DNA of 64,000 nucleotides from Bog-473 sp963717455 (lineage in GTDB: Bacteria; Actinomycetota; Acidimicrobiia; Acidimicrobiales; RAAP-2), in assembly GCA_963717455.1 (NCBI GenBank), contig OY970336.1, positions 4,588,001 to 4,652,000 of the forward strand, given 5' to 3'. Within the stretch, counting starts at the first letter, position 1. Each line of letters opens with the position of its first letter. This document shows positions 1 to 9,401 of the stretch, piece after piece. Under the pieces are notes generated by a model that ran no database searches, was not told the DNA's origin, and worked only from the letters and a program-made list of their open reading frames with translations. A program made the position numbers and the translations under genes.

Positions 1-766
1 ACGTGACGAGGTTGTCCACCTCGCCGAAGGCGGAAGCGCCCGACGTGAGCAACGTGTGCAGCCCCGTCTTCTGCTGGGCCAGCACCTGGACCAGCGCGGC
101 GGTGTTGGCAAGGTCCTGGCGCAACTCGGGCGCGACGGCCGTCACCGCGTCGAGGGACGGCGGCGCGTTGGCCAGCAGCTCGGTGAACTGCTGCTGGTAG
201 GCGACGAACTCCTTCGAGAACGTCGTGCCGGCGGTGATGAGGGTGCGCAGGTCGCCCGCCCGGCCCGCCAGCGAGGTGGCGAGCTCCCCGATCAGCTTGT
301 TGAGGTCGTCGGCCGGGATCGCCCGGAGGAGCCGTGCGGCCGAGGCCACCACCGCGCCGACGTCGGCCGGCACCTGGTTGGGCGCCGCCGGCACGTTGGC
401 GCCGCTCTGGAGGTCGGCCGAGCGGCCGGGGCGGGTCGGCACCAGGTCGACGACCTGCTCGCCGAGGTCGTTGGCGATCTGTACCGACGACTGGACGTCG
501 CGGGGCACCGCGATGCCGGGGTCGATGCTCATGGTGATCCTGGTGGCCGCCACGGTGAGCGACGTGGAGCTGACGGTCCCGACCGGCACGCCGTTGAGCT
601 CCACCTCGAAGCCGGGGTAGAGGCCCGAGGCGTTGGGGAATTCCGTGGTGAGCATGGTCGGGCTCTCGAGCGGGTTGCCGAGGAGGTTCACCACGCCGTA
701 GGCCACTAGGGCGAAGCTCACGACGAAGAAGACGATGAGGTTCACGACGAGACGGCGTGAGATCAC
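1..766 (-). CDS. mceF: Mce family protein MceF (C-terminus beyond window edge)
   Basis: This is the last subunit of an Mce lipid-import system; about 255 residues are visible before the window edge. It has an N-terminal membrane anchor (about residues 8-28, hydrophobic VNLIVFFVVSFALVAYGV) followed by the MCE/MlaD domain with the motif GVPVGTVSS. The family builds hexameric tunnels that move lipids or sterols across the cell envelope. The GTG start at 764-766 overlaps the TGA of the preceding mceE gene (GTGA), which indicates translational coupling. The letter F comes from position in the operon, not from a sequence comparison. Confidence 0.85.
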   Translation of the reverse strand, partial: MISRRLVVNLIVFFVVSFALVAYGVVNLLGNPLESPTMLTTEFPNASGLYPGFEVELNGVPVGTVSSTSLTVAATRITMSIDPGIAVPRDVQSSVQIANDLGEQVVDLVPTRPGRSADLQSGANVPAAPNQVPADVGAVVASAARLLRAIPADDLNKLIGELATSLAGRAGDLRTLITAGTTFSKEFVAYQQQFTELLANAPPSLDAVTAVAPELRQDLANTAALVQVLAQQKTGLHTLLTSGASAFGEVDNLVT

Positions 767-1803
767 TTGGTCGCCCCCGCGGAGTGCGGCGCACAGGTGA
801 AGGCGGGCGAGCTGTCGTCCTCACCGAGGCCGGGGATGCCGCACACGATGATGTTCTCGTAGAGCTGCACGTAGCCGTTGCGCACGGCTTGAGGCAGCGC
901 GTTGTCGGCCACCGGTATTTCGGAGAGGAGGCCGGCCAGTCCGGCCCGGTGCTGCGCCAGCTGGCCGCTCACCGCCTGCAGCGTCTGCAGCTGGGTGACG
1001 ATCTGCGGGTAGTAGTTCTCGAGGAGGCTGCGCCCCTGGGTCGAGAGGTTGTCGAGGGACTGCAGCAGCGTCTCGAACTGCTGCGAGTTCCCGGCCAGGA
1101 TCGAGACGGTCTGTGCCAGGTTGGAGATGGCGGTGGCGCTGGCGCTGCTGGTGGGGGCCAGCGTGGCGCTGATGGTGTTGAGCCCGTTGACGGCCTGGGT
1201 GATCTGGCCGGTGTGCTGGGCGTAGCCCGTGGTGACCGCCGACAGGTCGGCCAGGAAGGCCTCGAGTGACGCCTCCTGACCGGTGAAGCCCTGACCGCCC
1301 GCCTGAATGATCTGTTCGAGCTGGGTGGTGGAGATGGAGCCGAAGACCGACGACCCCGCCGCCACGAACTGCTCCACGTCGGGCACCGTCGAGGTGTGCC
1401 CGATGACGGCCCCGTTCGGCAGCTGGGGCGCCGTCGCGGCGGCGTTGCCCGTCTCGCTCTTGGGGACGACCAGCTCGACGAACTGGTCGCCGAGGATTGT
1501 GGTGCGGTCGATGGCGGCACTGACGTCGGCGGGGACGCGCACCCCGTTGTCGAAGGAGAGGGAGACCTTCGCCTTGTCGCCACTCAGCGCGATGGAGCTG
1601 ACCGACCCGACGGGCACGTCGGCCATCTGCACCTGCGCCCCGTTCGCGAGGTCGCCCACGTCACTGAAGTAGGCGGTGGCGGTCCGCTGTGACGAGCCGC
1701 TCGACATGGAGCAGCCGGTCAGCGCGAGGACCAACGCGGCCAGCGCGGGCGCCGCGAGCACTCGGCCGCGGGGGTGGGTGCGACGTGGGGGCCGGGCACG
1801 CAT
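763..1803 (-). CDS. mceE: Mce family lipoprotein MceE (LprK-like)
   Basis: A 346-residue MCE protein. It begins with a basic, Pro/Arg-rich stretch and a hydrophobic segment ending in the lipobox LALTGC, so it should be a membrane-anchored lipoprotein, as MceE/LprK proteins are. The MCE domain follows (NGAQVQMADVPVGSVSS), then a long helical region rich in Gln and Leu that in this family forms the needle. The start at 1803 is preferred over an in-frame ATG at 1812. GGAGAG lies about nine bases upstream of it, and it gives the TGATG stop/start overlap with mceD seen elsewhere in the operon. Confidence 0.88.
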   Translation of the reverse strand: MRARPPRRTHPRGRVLAAPALAALVLALTGCSMSSGSSQRTATAYFSDVGDLANGAQVQMADVPVGSVSSIALSGDKAKVSLSFDNGVRVPADVSAAIDRTTILGDQFVELVVPKSETGNAAATAPQLPNGAVIGHTSTVPDVEQFVAAGSSVFGSISTTQLEQIIQAGGQGFTGQEASLEAFLADLSAVTTGYAQHTGQITQAVNGLNTISATLAPTSSASATAISNLAQTVSILAGNSQQFETLLQSLDNLSTQGRSLLENYYPQIVTQLQTLQAVSGQLAQHRAGLAGLLSEIPVADNALPQAVRNGYVQLYENIIVCGIPGLGEDDSSPAFTCAPHSAGATK

Positions 1804-3479
1804 CAGAGCCATCTCTCCACGTCGTGCAGCCACCCCGACAGCAGCCAACGGGGCGGGTGCGCGTGGCGGGCCTGGCCCTGGGTCCGGTCCTGGGGCAGCG
1901 GGGGCAGCAGTGCGGCGGCCGGCGCCGTCAGCGTCGGGTCCAGGTTGGGCGTCGTGGCTGTCGGGGTCGGGCCCGCCGGCGTGGCGACGGCCAGGGTGGA
2001 AGTGGCGCGGCCCGGGCTGACCCGCCCGGGCGTGACCGAGTGGGAGAGCAGCCCGCCCAGGCCGCTCTGCGACGAGCCCGAACCGTTGGAACCGCCCGAG
2101 GACGAGCCCTGGGAGCAGCCGAGGATGGCGCCGAGCAGCCCACAGGGGACCGTCGTGGTCGTGGTGGTCGACGGCGGCACCGTGGTGGTCGTGGTCGACG
2201 ACGCGGCGGCCGGGCTCTTCTGTGTCGGTGCCGGCGGCGGCGCCGCGCTCGAGGCGGCGCCATTGCCGTGCTCGGCGTTCGCGATCTGGGTGAGTCCCTG
2301 CTGCAGCAGCGACTGCGCAGTGGTCGACCCGCTCCCACCGGTCAGTGCGTCGAGGATGGTCGGAATGTCGTTGAGCAGCGGGTCGAAGAAGCCCGAGGAG
2401 GGATTCCCGCACTGGTCGAGGGCGGCAACGACCGTGGCCGACAAGCCGGAGGAGTGGTTGGTCACGATCCGGCGGCAGATGCCGGCCAGCCGGTCACGCA
2501 GCAGGCCGGCGATGTAGGCACCGCTGACGCCGGGCGCCGTCTGGAGGTTCAGGTTCAGCCAGTCGTACGTGGGGTCGTACGCGCGCTTGGCCCCCTGGAA
2601 GAGGTTGTTCCCGTTCTGGAGGATCGCGTCGACCGAGGAGAGGTTGCGGTCGAGCGTCCGCCCGGCCGTGGTCACCGTCCCCACATCGGCCTCCAGAGGT
2701 TGGAGGTTGGGCACCAACAGGCTCACCAGGCCGGAACTGGCGCCGGCCAGCTGCGTGATGGCGTCGTTCAGCTGGCCCGAGTGCTGGGCCAGCGTGGTCG
2801 ACACCGTGTCGTACTGCGCGACGAGATGCTCAATCTGGCTCGTGTCGGCGTCGAGCGTCCCGGTCAGCTGGGCCAGGGTGCCGTTGAGCTGCCCGAGGTC
2901 GTTGCCCTTGTCGGCCAACAGCTGCACCGTGCCGGCGGCCGACGCGATCAGCTTGTTGAGGTTGGCCCCCTGCCCGTCGAGGTCCGTGGCCAGGTTGGAC
3001 ACGAGGTTGCCCACGGCATGGGGGTCGAGGGCGTTCAGCGTGTGCTGCAGCTCCTTCAACACCTCGTCGGTGGAGACCGGGACCGCGGTGCGGTCCTCGG
3101 GGATGGTGGCGCCCGCGGGGAGGGTGGGCCCGCCGGTGTAGCCGGGGTTCAAGTCGACGTCGGGCGACCCCAGCAGTTGGGGCGCCACGAGCGAGGCGAA
3201 GGCGGACGACGGGATCCTGGTCCCCTGGTCCACGGCCAGCGTCACGTGCACCTTGTCGCCCATGTTCTGCACGTCGGTGACGGTGCCGACCTTGACGCCG
3301 AGGACGTCGACGGCGGCGCCAGTGAAGAGGCCCGGAGCACTCGAGTAGACGACGTTGACGGGGTAGCTCGGCGTGCCATGGGCGACCTCGACGGCGGCCA
3401 GCACGCCGGCGACGACCACGAGGCCCGCCACCGCGAGGCGGAGCGGCGTGGAGGTCAGCACGGCGCGCAGCACGCCCAT
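1803..3479 (-). CDS. mceD: Mce family protein MceD, with Thr-rich tail
   Basis: A 558-residue MCE protein. The N-terminal anchor (about 11-30) precedes the MCE domain (GAAVDVLGVKVGTVTDV), and a long helical, Gln-rich segment follows. It is longer than its neighbours because of a low-complexity C-terminal tail with Thr runs (TTTTTVPPSTTTTTTVP), Ser/Gly stretches and Pro-rich sequence. Such a tail probably reaches into the periplasm or cell wall. It starts at ATG 3477-3479 overlapping the mceC stop (TGATG), and its own stop overlaps the mceE start. The letter D is assigned by operon order. Confidence 0.87.
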   Translation of the reverse strand: MGVLRAVLTSTPLRLAVAGLVVVAGVLAAVEVAHGTPSYPVNVVYSSAPGLFTGAAVDVLGVKVGTVTDVQNMGDKVHVTLAVDQGTRIPSSAFASLVAPQLLGSPDVDLNPGYTGGPTLPAGATIPEDRTAVPVSTDEVLKELQHTLNALDPHAVGNLVSNLATDLDGQGANLNKLIASAAGTVQLLADKGNDLGQLNGTLAQLTGTLDADTSQIEHLVAQYDTVSTTLAQHSGQLNDAITQLAGASSGLVSLLVPNLQPLEADVGTVTTAGRTLDRNLSSVDAILQNGNNLFQGAKRAYDPTYDWLNLNLQTAPGVSGAYIAGLLRDRLAGICRRIVTNHSSGLSATVVAALDQCGNPSSGFFDPLLNDIPTILDALTGGSGSTTAQSLLQQGLTQIANAEHGNGAASSAAPPPAPTQKSPAAASSTTTTTVPPSTTTTTTVPCGLLGAILGCSQGSSSGGSNGSGSSQSGLGGLLSHSVTPGRVSPGRATSTLAVATPAGPTPTATTPNLDPTLTAPAAALLPPLPQDRTQGQARHAHPPRWLLSGWLHDVERWL

Positions 3480-4741
3480 CACCCGATCCCCTGCAGCAAC
3501 GGGCCGAGCAGCTGGGACAGCCCCCCGAGCCCCGAGTTCGGCCCCGCCGGGGCGCCGCCGGCTCCCGGCGCCGACGGCGTCGTGGCGGTGCCCGGGGACG
3601 CCGACGGCTGGGCCGACTGTGAGTGGGAGGCGGACCCCGACGACGGGCTCGCCGCGGGCTGTGGGTTGGAGCCCTCCCCCGGGAGCGGGCCGGTCTGCGC
3701 GTCGCAGGCCGCCGGGTCGGGTCCCAGGACCTGGTTCAGGACCTGGTCGAGCGTCCCGCACGGCCCGATGACGCCGAACGTGTTGGTGAGCGAGGCGGGA
3801 TTGACGAAGATGTTGCCCCAATTCACCGGTGTGCTCCCGCTGTAGGCGATGGACTGGAAGCCCTTCAGCGCGCCCCCGAGGTAGCTGACGCCCTGGGCCA
3901 GGTCGAGCTGGTGCTGGCTCACGACGCTCAGGTCGGCGTGGAGGCTCTTCAGCAGCGAGGTGAGCGCCGGCGAGTCCTGGTTCACGAGGCTGTTGGTCTG
4001 GCTCGCCATGGCGTCGACGTTGGTGATGAGGTTGGACAGGTCCTGGTTGTGGTCGGCCAGCCCGGTGGAGACGGTGTCGAGGTTGTTGACGACCGAGACC
4101 AGCTGCTGGTCCCGCGCCGCCAGGGCCGACGACAGCGTGGTGGCCGAGTCGATCAGGCTCGAGACCTGGCCGCTGCGCTGGTCGACGGTGGACGTGAGCG
4201 CGCCGAGCCCGGCGATGATCTGCGCCACCTGGGTCTGCTTGCCCTTGGTGATTGCGGCGAGCGAGGTCACGAGGTTGTTGAGCGCCTGCGCGTTGGTCTT
4301 GGACAGGAGGGAGTGCGCCGTGTTCTGCAGTTGGTAGAACTCGGTGGGCACCGAGGTGTCGGTGATGAGCGCGCGGGACTCGAGCGGGTGGCCCCAGCCG
4401 CTCACCGGCTTGAGCGTCACGTCGACGACGCCCAGCAGGGTCTCGACCTCGACGGCCGCGGTGGTGACGTGCGGCAGCACCACCGAGCTGTCCACCGAAA
4501 GCTGGGCATCGACGGCGTTGCCGTGCACCGCGACCGAGGTCACCGTCCCCGCGTTGACTCCGGCCATCATGACCTCGGTGCCCTTGGAGATGCCGGCGGC
4601 GTTGGTGAAGCGGGCGTCGATCGTGTAGCCGGAGCTGAACAGGCTGCGGTTCAAGAAGAGGATGGCCAGGACGCACACCGCCATCACCGCGACCACCGTG
4701 ACGCCGACGACCTTGGGGTTGCGCTCCGTGAACGCCTTCAC
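3479..4741 (-). CDS. mceC: Mce family protein MceC
   Basis: A 420-residue MCE protein with a transmembrane anchor at about residues 13-32 and an MCE domain (GTEVMMAGVNAGTVTSV). A helical region with repeated Leu/Gln/Asn heptads follows, then a Pro/Ser/Ala-rich tail. The GTG start at 4739-4741 overlaps the mceB stop as GTGA, and the start codon is preceded by a G-rich stretch. The protein should sit in the cytoplasmic membrane with most of its length outside. It works with the other five Mce subunits and the YrbE permeases encoded upstream in the same transcript. Confidence 0.87.
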   Translation of the reverse strand: MKAFTERNPKVVGVTVVAVMAVCVLAILFLNRSLFSSGYTIDARFTNAAGISKGTEVMMAGVNAGTVTSVAVHGNAVDAQLSVDSSVVLPHVTTAAVEVETLLGVVDVTLKPVSGWGHPLESRALITDTSVPTEFYQLQNTAHSLLSKTNAQALNNLVTSLAAITKGKQTQVAQIIAGLGALTSTVDQRSGQVSSLIDSATTLSSALAARDQQLVSVVNNLDTVSTGLADHNQDLSNLITNVDAMASQTNSLVNQDSPALTSLLKSLHADLSVVSQHQLDLAQGVSYLGGALKGFQSIAYSGSTPVNWGNIFVNPASLTNTFGVIGPCGTLDQVLNQVLGPDPAACDAQTGPLPGEGSNPQPAASPSSGSASHSQSAQPSASPGTATTPSAPGAGGAPAGPNSGLGGLSQLLGPLLQGIG

Positions 4742-5964
4742 TGGGAGCCCCCCGTGGCCTGGGTCGCGGCCCCGCTGACGGCCTGGAGGTCGAGGCCGAG
4801 GCTCGATGCGGCGAAGGAGCCCGGACCCGAGCCGGTCGACGCGCCGCTCGGCGTGGCCGCCGACGACGATCCCGACGACGGGGCGCTCGGGTTCGGCAGT
4901 CCCGGTGTGGTGACGCCCGAGAGGGGCGCGGGCAGCGGCGGGGTCCCGAAGGGGCCCGAACCGGCTGGTGGGTTGCCGGGCTGGTAGTAGGGGCACACCG
5001 TCTGGTTGGCCAGGCAGGTGTAGATCGTCTCGACGGCGAACCACTGCCCCCACTGGGAGATCTGGATGTAGGGCGCCAGCCCGGCGCCGAGCGTGGCCAG
5101 GCTGTTGGCGAGGTTCTGCTGGTTGTTCTGGACGTCAGCCGCGACCACCTGCAGGTTGTTGATGGTGCTGGTGATGGTGGCGTGGTTGTTGCCGATGAGG
5201 CCGGCCAGGTCGGTCGCCACCTGTGACAGGTTCCCCACGACGCCGTCGAGGAGCGCGTTCTTCGACGCCAGCGCGGAGGACACAGTCTGGAGGTTGGTCA
5301 CCAGGCTGTCGATGTCGCCCGACCGCGACGCGAGCGCGGTGAGCACCTGGTCCAGGTTGCCGATGACCTGCCCGACCTGGGCGTCGAGCGCCTGCACCGT
5401 TGACGACACCGTGGCGCCGCTGTTGATCAGCTGGTTGATCTGGGCCGTGTCCGCCTCGAGCGCACCCGAGACGTTCTCGACGAAGGCGTTGGCCTCGGAG
5501 GGATTGATGGAGGAGAGGACCGGACCGAGCGAGTTCAAGAACGCGTCGATGCTGGCGTCGGTGACGTCGTGGTTCAGGGGGATGGTGGCGCCGGGCGGGA
5601 GGATCGGCCCGGAGTGACCCGGGTACAGCGCGATCTCCTTCTGGCCGATGACGTTGTGCCACCGCATCCCGACGTCGGTGGAGCGGCGCAGGGTGACTGT
5701 GTTGTTGATGCTCAATGCGACGACGGCGTACCCGTGCTCGATCCCGATGCTCGAGACCTGGCCCACCGGGACCCCGGCGATGTTGACGGTATCGCCGTTG
5801 GCCAGGCCCGTGACGTCGGTGAGCTGCGCGTCGACGGTGTGACGGCTGGTGAAGAGCGAGATGTTCCCGATCTTCACCGCCAGCCCCACCAGCAGGACGA
5901 TGCACGCGAGAGCGAAGGTTGCGAACTTGAACGCGGAGGCAGGAAAGTGCCGGAGCAGCCTCAC
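4738..5964 (-). CDS. mceB: Mce family protein MceB
   Basis: A 408-residue MCE protein. The first 30 residues contain a basic start (VRLLRHFP) and a strong transmembrane segment (FATFALACIVLLVGLAV). The MCE domain follows with NGDTVNIAGVPVGQVSS and LPPGATIPLNH. The C-terminal part has long amphipathic helices and a Ser/Ala/Gly-rich end. Cys residues near CLANQTVCPYY could form a disulfide outside the membrane. The GTG start at 5962-5964 overlaps the mceA stop by GTGA. Confidence 0.87.
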   Translation of the reverse strand: MRLLRHFPASAFKFATFALACIVLLVGLAVKIGNISLFTSRHTVDAQLTDVTGLANGDTVNIAGVPVGQVSSIGIEHGYAVVALSINNTVTLRRSTDVGMRWHNVIGQKEIALYPGHSGPILPPGATIPLNHDVTDASIDAFLNSLGPVLSSINPSEANAFVENVSGALEADTAQINQLINSGATVSSTVQALDAQVGQVIGNLDQVLTALASRSGDIDSLVTNLQTVSSALASKNALLDGVVGNLSQVATDLAGLIGNNHATITSTINNLQVVAADVQNNQQNLANSLATLGAGLAPYIQISQWGQWFAVETIYTCLANQTVCPYYQPGNPPAGSGPFGTPPLPAPLSGVTTPGLPNPSAPSSGSSSAATPSGASTGSGPGSFAASSLGLDLQAVSGAATQATGGSQ

Positions 5965-7262
5965 AGCGACCCTCCGAGGACCTGGTTGAGGATCGCGCCG
6001 AGACTCGTGGGCTTCGATTGATCGGGCTGCCCGATGATCCCGTAGACCTGGTTGGCCGCCGCCGTGCCCGCGCTGGTGGCGCCTGCGGTGCCCGACGCCG
6101 CCGGCTGCGAGCCCGGCGCGCCGCTCGTCGCCGGCGTGGCCGGGGCCGGGGTGGCCTGGAGGGCGTTGAACGACGCCAGCTCGGACGAGCAGTTGAAGGC
6201 GGACCCGGCACCGGCCAGCGCCTGTTGAATCGGCTGGAGGAACGACAGGCCGCCCGTCGGCGGCGCGATGAGGTTGCACACCAGGCTGTTCACGTCGTTG
6301 AAGAGGATGAACGTGTTGAAGTAGGCGTAGGTGCTCCCGTCGGGGAGCTTGGCCGGCCCGGACGCCCCCAGGGCGATCTTCTTGAAGTAGTGGTAGGCCC
6401 CGTCGACCACCTGGCCGATGTCGTCCTGTTGGGCCAGCAGCACGCGCGACACGTTGTCGCCCGACTCCAGGATGGTGGCGATGTCGGGGTGGTACGTCGA
6501 GAGCAGCGCGGCCAGGTGGTCCGAGAACGGGATGAGCGTGCTCAGGAGGTTCTGGTAGTCGGCCTCCTCGGCGTTGAACGACGGCAGGCCTGCGTTGATC
6601 GCCGCGTTGAGGTTGTTCAGGTCGGTCGCCGCCGGCGCGACGGCCTGGGTGAAGCGGGCGAAGCTGTCAAGGGCGAGCAGCTGCGCGTCGAGGGTCCTGT
6701 CGAGCAGGCCCGCGAGGTCGGTGCCGGCGCTGATGGAGGCGGCGATCTTGGGCCCCTCGCCCTGCGATGCCTGCGAGAGCTCGCTCAGGACCGTCGCCAG
6801 GTTCGTGGTGTCGATCTTGTCGAGGAGCGGGGTGGCGGCGGCGAACAGGTCGCCCAGCTCGCTGCTGCTCGCGGCGTGGGCGAAGGTCGAGCCCGGGGCG
6901 AGGTACGGCCCGGCCTCGGCGCCGGCGCCGGGGGTGGACAGGGAGACCTGCTCGGCGCCGAACAGGTTGACGGGCTCGATCGTGGCCGTCGCCGTGGCCG
7001 GCACCTTGAAGGAGGGCTCGATCAGCACCGTGACCCGGGCCTGGTTCTGGTAGAGCGAGATCGTGGAGACCCGGCCGACCTGCACGCCCCGGAACACGAC
7101 CGCGGAGCCGGAGTGCAGGCCCTCGCCCGCCCGCGGGAACGTCCCGTTGATGGTGTAGTCCCCGGCGAAGTCTCCGTTGGCCAGGCGCACCAGCGTGATC
7201 GTCCCGAACACGAGGCCGGAGAGGACGGCGAGGCTGACGGCGACGTTGGCGAGCCGTCTCAC
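5961..7262 (-). CDS. mceA: Mce family protein MceA
   Basis: A 433-residue MCE protein and the first of six in the operon. It has an N-terminal membrane anchor (VAVSLAVLSGLVFGTITLV) and an MCE domain with GSAVVFRGVQVGRVST. The domain is followed by YLAPGSTFAH and a helical region of about 250 residues. The C-terminus carries an Ala/Pro/Ser-rich linker. The GTG start at 7260-7262 overlaps the stop of yrbEB (GTGA). By analogy to mycobacterial Mce complexes it forms part of a heterohexameric lipid conduit. The transported lipid cannot be read from the sequence. Confidence 0.87.
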   Translation of the reverse strand: MRRLANVAVSLAVLSGLVFGTITLVRLANGDFAGDYTINGTFPRAGEGLHSGSAVVFRGVQVGRVSTISLYQNQARVTVLIEPSFKVPATATATIEPVNLFGAEQVSLSTPGAGAEAGPYLAPGSTFAHAASSSELGDLFAAATPLLDKIDTTNLATVLSELSQASQGEGPKIAASISAGTDLAGLLDRTLDAQLLALDSFARFTQAVAPAATDLNNLNAAINAGLPSFNAEEADYQNLLSTLIPFSDHLAALLSTYHPDIATILESGDNVSRVLLAQQDDIGQVVDGAYHYFKKIALGASGPAKLPDGSTYAYFNTFILFNDVNSLVCNLIAPPTGGLSFLQPIQQALAGAGSAFNCSSELASFNALQATPAPATPATSGAPGSQPAASGTAGATSAGTAAANQVYGIIGQPDQSKPTSLGAILNQVLGGSL

Positions 7263-8149
7263 CCGACCAGCCTGGCTGTCGCGTTGACGCCGCCGAAGAG
7301 GATCAACGACATGAAGAGGTTGACCACGACGACGAGGATGATGGAGAGGCGGATGGCGCGGCCGGCCGCCACACCCACGCCGGCCGGTCCCCCCGTGGCG
7401 TTGTAGCCGTAGTAGCAGTGGACGAATGTGACGAGGACGGCGAACACCATCGCCTTGAGGAACGAATAGAAGATGTCGAGCGGCGGCAGGTACAGCCGGA
7501 AGTAGTGGGTGTAGGTGCCGGTGGACAGCCCGAAGAACCTCGTCACGACGAGCTCGGAGGCCAGGTAGCTGGCGAAGAGCGCCGCCAGATAGAGGGGGAT
7601 CATGGTGATCAGCGCCGCCCACACGCGGGTGGCCACGAGGTAGACCACGCTGTTGACGCCCATGACGTCGAGCGCGTCGATCTCGTCGCTGATGCGCATC
7701 GCGCCGAGCTGGGCGGTGAAGCCGGCGCCCACCTGTGCCGCCAGCGCCACGCCTGCCACCAGGGGTGTGATCTCGCGAGTGTTGGCCAGCGAGGTGATCA
7801 CCCCCGTGAACGCCTCGGCCCCGATCTGCTGCAGGCCGTTGAACCCCTCGAGCCCCACCTCGGTCCCGGTGAAGAAGGCGATGGAGACGACGACGAAGAA
7901 CATGCCGCCGCCCACGACCAGCGCGCCCGACCCCAGAGTGATGTCGGACATCAGGACGAGGATCTCCTTGGGGTAGCGCAGCGCGCGCGGGAGGGCACGC
8001 AGGATCCGGACGTAGAACGTCAGCTGCGCGGAGAACGCGTCGAACACCCCGAGCACGGCGTCGCCGAACCCGACCGCCTTGCTGCCCAGCGCCCTGCCGG
8101 GGGACATGCTCTTCTCGGGTTGCGACCTGACGGGCGTGTCGATCGCCAT
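7259..8149 (-). CDS. yrbEB: MlaE/YrbE-type ABC permease (YrbEB)
   Basis: A 296-residue integral membrane permease of the MlaE/YrbE family. Several long hydrophobic segments are visible, together with the family signature around AQVGAGFTAQLGAMRISDEIDALDVMG. The E-x-D-AL-x-VMG loop is thought to contact the ATPase. The start at 8149 gives a TGATG overlap with yrbEA. It should pair with YrbEA as the membrane core of the Mce transporter, energised by the MceG-like ATPase encoded at 10.9 kb. Confidence 0.93.
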   Translation of the reverse strand: MAIDTPVRSQPEKSMSPGRALGSKAVGFGDAVLGVFDAFSAQLTFYVRILRALPRALRYPKEILVLMSDITLGSGALVVGGGMFFVVVSIAFFTGTEVGLEGFNGLQQIGAEAFTGVITSLANTREITPLVAGVALAAQVGAGFTAQLGAMRISDEIDALDVMGVNSVVYLVATRVWAALITMIPLYLAALFASYLASELVVTRFFGLSTGTYTHYFRLYLPPLDIFYSFLKAMVFAVLVTFVHCYYGYNATGGPAGVGVAAGRAIRLSIILVVVVNLFMSLILFGGVNATARLVG

Positions 8150-9111
8150 CAGATGCCCTTCTGGGGGATGAAGTTGAAGTAGAAGACGGTCAGGAGGAAG
8201 TTCACGAAGAAGGAAAGGATGAAGGTCACTACGACGGCCTGGTTCACGGCGTCGCCCACGCCCTTCGGCCCGCTCTTGCAGCAGAGGCCCTTGTAGCAGG
8301 CGACCATGGCCGCGATGAAACCGAAGATGCCGGCCTTGACCAAGGCGATGACAAGGTCGGCGATCTGGCTGAGCTCCCCGAAGGTGGCGAAGAAGCTGCT
8401 CGCGGTGATGTGGATGGCATGGGTCCCGAACCACAGGCCACCCGCGATGCCGGCCACGCTGACGACCGCATCGAGCAGGATGGCGACCAGCGTGGCGGCG
8501 AGGAGCCGCGGCAGCACGAGCCGGTGGAGGGGGTTGACACCCATCACCTCCATGGCGCTGATCTCGTCCCGGATGCGGCGCGACCCCAGGTCGGCGCACA
8601 TGGCCGAGCCGCCGGCGCCGGCTATGAGCAGAGCGGTGGCCACCGGCGCCTGCTCGCGCACAACGGCCAAGACCATGGCGGCGCCGAGCTGCGACTGCGC
8701 GCCGATCTGCTGGAGGAGCGACCCCACCTCGAGCGCGATCACCATGCCGAAGGGGATGGAGAGGAGGATCAGCGGCAGCGTGGTGACCCGGGCCAGGAAC
8801 CAGCACTGGTCGAAGAACTCGGCGACGGGGACGCCCTTGAGGGGTGCCTGGCGTATCGCCTCGAACGCGGTGGCGAACATGTTCCCCGTCTCGCGGACTG
8901 CACTGGCGATCTTGCCGTCGTCGGTGAGCGGCCTGTTCGGTCGAGTGGGCATGCCCGCCGCCCCGGCGCGGCCGCTCGGGGTGCCGAGCCGGCGCGCCAT
9001 CTCGGCGCGGCCGACGGGTTCGCTGCGTCGGGTGGCCTCCGCGGGAGTGACGCCCGTGATGTCACCCGCTCCAGCCAACGTCTTCCCCCCTTCCGAGGCC
9101 TCCTCGTGCAC
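8149..9111 (-). CDS. yrbEA: MlaE/YrbE-type ABC permease (YrbEA)
   Basis: First gene of the Mce operon and the second MlaE-family permease. The family loop is clear (RRIRDEISAMEVMGVNPLH), and several hydrophobic segments follow a soluble, Arg/Gly-rich N-terminus of roughly 60-90 residues. The listed GTG start at 9109-9111 has no good ribosome binding site. An in-frame TTG at 9076-9078, about six bases after a run of six G, is a plausible alternative that would shorten the protein by eleven residues. The longer form is reported. A divergent promoter region lies upstream. Confidence 0.88.
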   Translation of the reverse strand: MHEEASEGGKTLAGAGDITGVTPAEATRRSEPVGRAEMARRLGTPSGRAGAAGMPTRPNRPLTDDGKIASAVRETGNMFATAFEAIRQAPLKGVPVAEFFDQCWFLARVTTLPLILLSIPFGMVIALEVGSLLQQIGAQSQLGAAMVLAVVREQAPVATALLIAGAGGSAMCADLGSRRIRDEISAMEVMGVNPLHRLVLPRLLAATLVAILLDAVVSVAGIAGGLWFGTHAIHITASSFFATFGELSQIADLVIALVKAGIFGFIAAMVACYKGLCCKSGPKGVGDAVNQAVVVTFILSFFVNFLLTVFYFNFIPQKGI

Positions 9112-9246
9112 GTGGTCGGGCCAAGGCGCCCGCTCCCCCGCCCAACTCCTTCGTGGAGAAAACGGCAGGCTGCGAGCAACCTTGCGGTGTGTGACCGCTC
9201 AACGGGCGACAGTGCCGTACTGCTGCGTGCGCGCACGTTTCCCAAC

Positions 9247-9278
9247 GTTGATTGAACGATGTGTCAACTTTTGTTGAT
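9247..9278. promoter_or_regulatory. GTTGA/TCAAC repeat cluster in the mce-sigma divergent promoter region
   Basis: GTTGAT occurs at 9247-9252 and 9273-9278, with TCAAC at 9264-9268 between them. The last two form a palindrome, TCAACTTTTGTTGA. The cluster lies in an AT-richer stretch of the ~290-base gap between yrbEA (minus) and the sigma factor gene (plus), where both promoters must lie. It looks like a binding site for a dimeric regulator or a promoter element. No family can be assigned from the sequence. Confidence 0.35.
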
Positions 9279-9401
9279 GAAAGAGTCCAACCCCCGTTCG
9301 TGAATTGTCGGTAGCGGCACTTTCATAGAACGGTGAAGTCCAGCCATAATGTGACCGACCTCCTATCGAGAGGATCAACAGAGGGGGAGGGACGGGACAC
9401 A

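Noticed and set aside
1689..3845. Long plus-strand open frame (718 codons) opposite the mce genes
   Set aside because: It is the antisense shadow of mceD/mceE, Arg/Gly/Val-rich with no family motif. Long antisense frames are expected at this G+C content.
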